Positions 61,724 to 64,000 of a stretch of 64,000 nt of DNA are shown piece after piece. Made by a program: the position numbers and the translations under genes. The DNA comes from Mytilus trossulus. Its lineage: Eukaryota; Mollusca; Bivalvia; Mytilida; Mytilidae. The stretch's first letter is position 1. Every line of letters starts with the position of its first letter. The stretch is taken from positions 39,454,566-39,518,565 of the forward strand of contig NC_086375.1 of the NCBI RefSeq assembly GCF_036588685.1. The letters are read 5' to 3'. The notes below the pieces were generated by a model, which was given only the letters and a program-made list of their open reading frames with translations, did no database searches and was not told the DNA's origin.

Positions 61724-63544
61724 TTAAGATTTGTGCAACTGAACAATTTGCATTTTGTTTAAAATCACATTGCGTTCCAATAAGTCTAAATTTGTGGATG
61801 TTGCGCGTATGATTGTTCCTTTATTCAGGTTTATAGTTTTATGAATTTCAAATGGGTCTCCAACATTGGGAAGGAGAGTTATTTTACGACATTCGTCATC
61901 TTGGTAATTGTCATTTTGGAATTTCAGACAAGCCATAAACCGGTAGTAAGTACCTGTTGTTTCGGATCTTGGCGCACGTGTTGTCAGTGTCATTGTCATC
62001 ATGTACAGACCAGATTCGTTGATTACGATCTCCGTATTTGCAGTTTTCCTCAAATTCAAAAATGATGGGTTGTTTGAAGATTCTGCAGACAACATTCTAA
62101 AACCCAGGGATTCTAAAGAGAAAACATAATCATGAGTAATCGAAAGATCCGCGGTTTTTTCCAGTGGTAATCAAAACATATCATCTATTCTTCAATTCAA
62201 CTTTTTCTAAACTATCAATATGAATGTAACATAATAATAATCATGTTCATGCAAAAATGGCTAATGACCTATCATAACATACCTCGACTAGTAGCTTTTA
62301 ATTATATTATTCACTTTCGCTTTAAAGTTTTTATAGTATATTAAGATCACAGAGATCACAAATTTTATTCAGAGGAGATCACTTCTAACCTCTCATTAAA
62401 TCTGTCAGAATCTGTCAGGAAAACTGTTCTATGATAGTATGTATAACTGTCATCCTAGCTGACACCTTTTAGACAGTTCTAGCTAGAGCAGTTCTAACCT
62501 AGAACTGATTTGGTCAGTTCTACTTAAAACCGATTTAGACAGTTCTACCTAGATCTGATCCCGACAGTTCTATCGTAGGTTTTAGACAGTTCTATTCAGA
62601 ACTGACCAAGTTTTACCACTAGAACAGTTCTACGACTAGAACATTTCTACGACTAGAACATTTCTACGATAAGAACTGATTAGGTCAGTTCTACGACTAG
62701 CATTGATTTAGTCAGTGCTATCCATAGAACAGTTTTAAGAACTCTTTCTCTTAAATAAAAATCACGTGATATAAATAAGTCAAAAGAATATACAATATTT
62801 TTTTTTAATTTTCATCACAGCACTGTTTTAACATTTCAGTGACTTCATTTAGAACTGTTCTACAATCCTGACAGATTTCTTCAGTTCTACGGCTAGAACA
62901 GTTTAGACAGTTCTGCTGACAGTTCTACGGTTAGAACTGATTTGGTCAGTTCTGCTGACAGTTCTTCGACTAGAACTGATTCGGGCAGTTCTACCTAGTA
63001 CAGTTTTAGACAGTTCTAGTAACTAGAACACTTTTAGACAGTTCTACCTAGAACTGATTCTGGCAGGTCTACCTAGAACTGATTCTGGCAGGTCTACCTA
63101 GAACTGATTCTGACAGTTTTACTTAGAACAGATCTAGGGTAGAACTGTTTAAAAAATTCTATGACAGATTATTCTGACAGTTCTAATGAGGGGTAAGAAG
63201 TTATCTTCACTGTACATATATATACACCAGTTAATACGTCATAAATTTACACTCTCGTTTTTAAGAAAATTTATCATGTTGATACTGTTGTATTTTTAAA
63301 AATTGTCTCAGTCGATGATTTTGTTGTCCAAAATTAAGTAAACTTTTTGTAATGTGATATCTTTATCTATCTAGAAAATACCTTTTAAAGAGATTAATTG
63401 TGACATGCACATATTATATCATACTATCAATTTACATAAGATTTTTTTAATATGTAAATATCACGATAAGAAATAACTAACCTCCTTCTGATCGGTCTAC
63501 ATCTATACTAATTTCTTGGAACTGCACTCGGTGGCTCTCTGTTT
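61724..63544 (-). CDS. Gene C (3' part): third TNF/C1q-like paralogue
   Basis: The two visible exons are 63482-63544 (acceptor GTTTTAG, donor GGAG|GTTAGT, 63 nt) and the terminal exon 61724-62112 (acceptor CTCTTTAG, 389 nt, stop at 61724). Both junctions are phase 1, as in genes A and B, and they align to exons 3 and 4 of those genes. Shared positions include HRVQFQEI (compare RILEFQANF), INESGLYMMTMTLTT (compare HDGNYVITLSLTT), MACLKF, DDECRKIT, DPFEI and the last strand NKMQIVQL. The two domain cysteines are conserved. The terminal exon is 18 nt longer and exon 3 is 18-21 nt shorter than in A and B. Exons for the cytoplasmic tail, membrane segment and linker should lie beyond base 64000. 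The Met at 62095 is internal, not a start. Confidence 0.75.
62376..63205. mobile_element. Foldback-like element of AGTTCTA/TAGAACT dyads
   Basis: The ends are inverted: the left end reads GATCACTTCTAACCTCTCAT, and the right end in reverse complement reads GATAACTTCTTACCCCTCAT. Both continue into CTGTCAGAAT and TCTGTCA, so the terminal repeat is about 40 bp. The interior is an irregular array of GACAGTTCTACCTAGAACTG-like dyads, interrupted at about 62745-62845 by non-repetitive AT-rich DNA. It lies inside the gene C intron 62113-63481. No coding capacity is seen. Confidence 0.7.
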
Positions 63545-63566
63545 CTAAAACAAAAAAGATTTAATT

Positions 63567-63890
63567 GAGTACAACATATGAAGGGGCATACTAGATAAAG
63601 AAAATCTCTTTTGAGTTCAACAGATAAAGGGAATCTCTTCTGAGTACAACAGATGAAGGGGCATACTAGATAAAGGAAATCTCTTCTGAGTACAACAGAT
63701 AAAGGGAATCTCTTCTGAGTACAACAGATGAAGGGGCATACTAGATAAAGGAAATCTCTTCTGAGTACAACAGATACTGAGTACAACAGATGAAGGGGCA
63801 TACTAGATAAAGGGAATCTCTTCTGAGTACAACAGATGAAAGAAATCTTTTCTGAGTACAACGGATAAAGAGAATCTTTTCATATACATT
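63567..63890 (+). repeat. Tandem array of alternating 46- and 29-bp units
   Basis: Units begin GAGTACAACAGAT. The long form adds GAAGGGGCATACTAGAT before AAAGGGAATCTCTTCT, and the short form lacks those 17 bases. Long and short units alternate in part, giving a 75-bp higher-order period. The array lies in the intron left of exon 3 of gene C in transcript order (right of 63544). The 117-codon minus-strand frame here is repeat-derived. Confidence 0.9.
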
Positions 63891-64000
63891 TACATATTTC
63901 TTAAGATTTGATGTTTGTTTGATGAGTAAGAAGTTGTTGTGTTTTTGTTGAAAAAATATATTATAACAAACATATTCTCAGTATTGCCTAGACAAATTAC

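Noticed and set aside
61841-62065. 74-codon plus-strand frame
   Set aside because: Antisense shadow of the terminal exon of gene C, which is supported by homology to genes A and B and by a phase-matched acceptor.
63508-63861. 117-codon minus-strand frame with a repetitive CPFICCTQKRF pattern
   Set aside because: It is produced by the 46/29-bp tandem array and overlaps the real exon 3 of gene C in another frame.

Overview
The window looks like nuclear DNA of a bivalve mollusc, most likely a mussel (Mytilidae). It is AT-rich with sparse, intron-split genes, and it is full of short dispersed repeats (a CGCGCGT-centred repeat, an AAGATGTGGTATGA repeat and several others) that I associate with mussel genomes. 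The organism call is recognition and inference; no marker gene proves it. All recognisable host genes lie on the minus strand.

Layout: 1-5374 is intergenic, with old repeats. 5375-8132 holds an AIG1/GIMAP-type GTPase gene in two proposed exons, interrupted by a single-base frameshift just before the G4 motif. 8133-28473 is a 20-kb transposon-rich stretch. It contains a 720-bp TA-flanked inverted-terminal-repeat element, an 852-bp tandem duplication, a foldback element with arms of about 540 bp, and a complete but mutated 5.2-kb tyrosine-recombinase (Ngaro/DIRS-type) retrotransposon with split direct repeats, a gag zinc knuckle, RT-RNase H and a tyrosine recombinase. A 49-bp tandem array separates the last two.

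28474-32652 (gene A), 40906-46098 (gene B) and 61724 to beyond the right edge (gene C) form a tandem family. A and B are complete, with four exons each in identical phases. They encode type II membrane proteins with an acidic cytoplasmic tail, one membrane segment, a juxtamembrane cysteine motif (CxxC then CC) and a C-terminal beta-sandwich-like domain that I read as a divergent TNF/C1q-type ligand domain. Gene C shows only its last two exons. The spaces and introns hold satellites, microsatellites and a second foldback element built from AGTTCTA/TAGAACT dyads inside an intron of gene C.

Functionally the locus may be immune-related, since AIG1 GTPases and TNF/C1q-like ligands are both expanded in bivalves, but co-location proves no joint function. 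The most promising candidate for a little-described system is the gene A/B/C ligand family. The second is the nearly pristine terminal repeats of a retrotransposon whose reading frames are broken.
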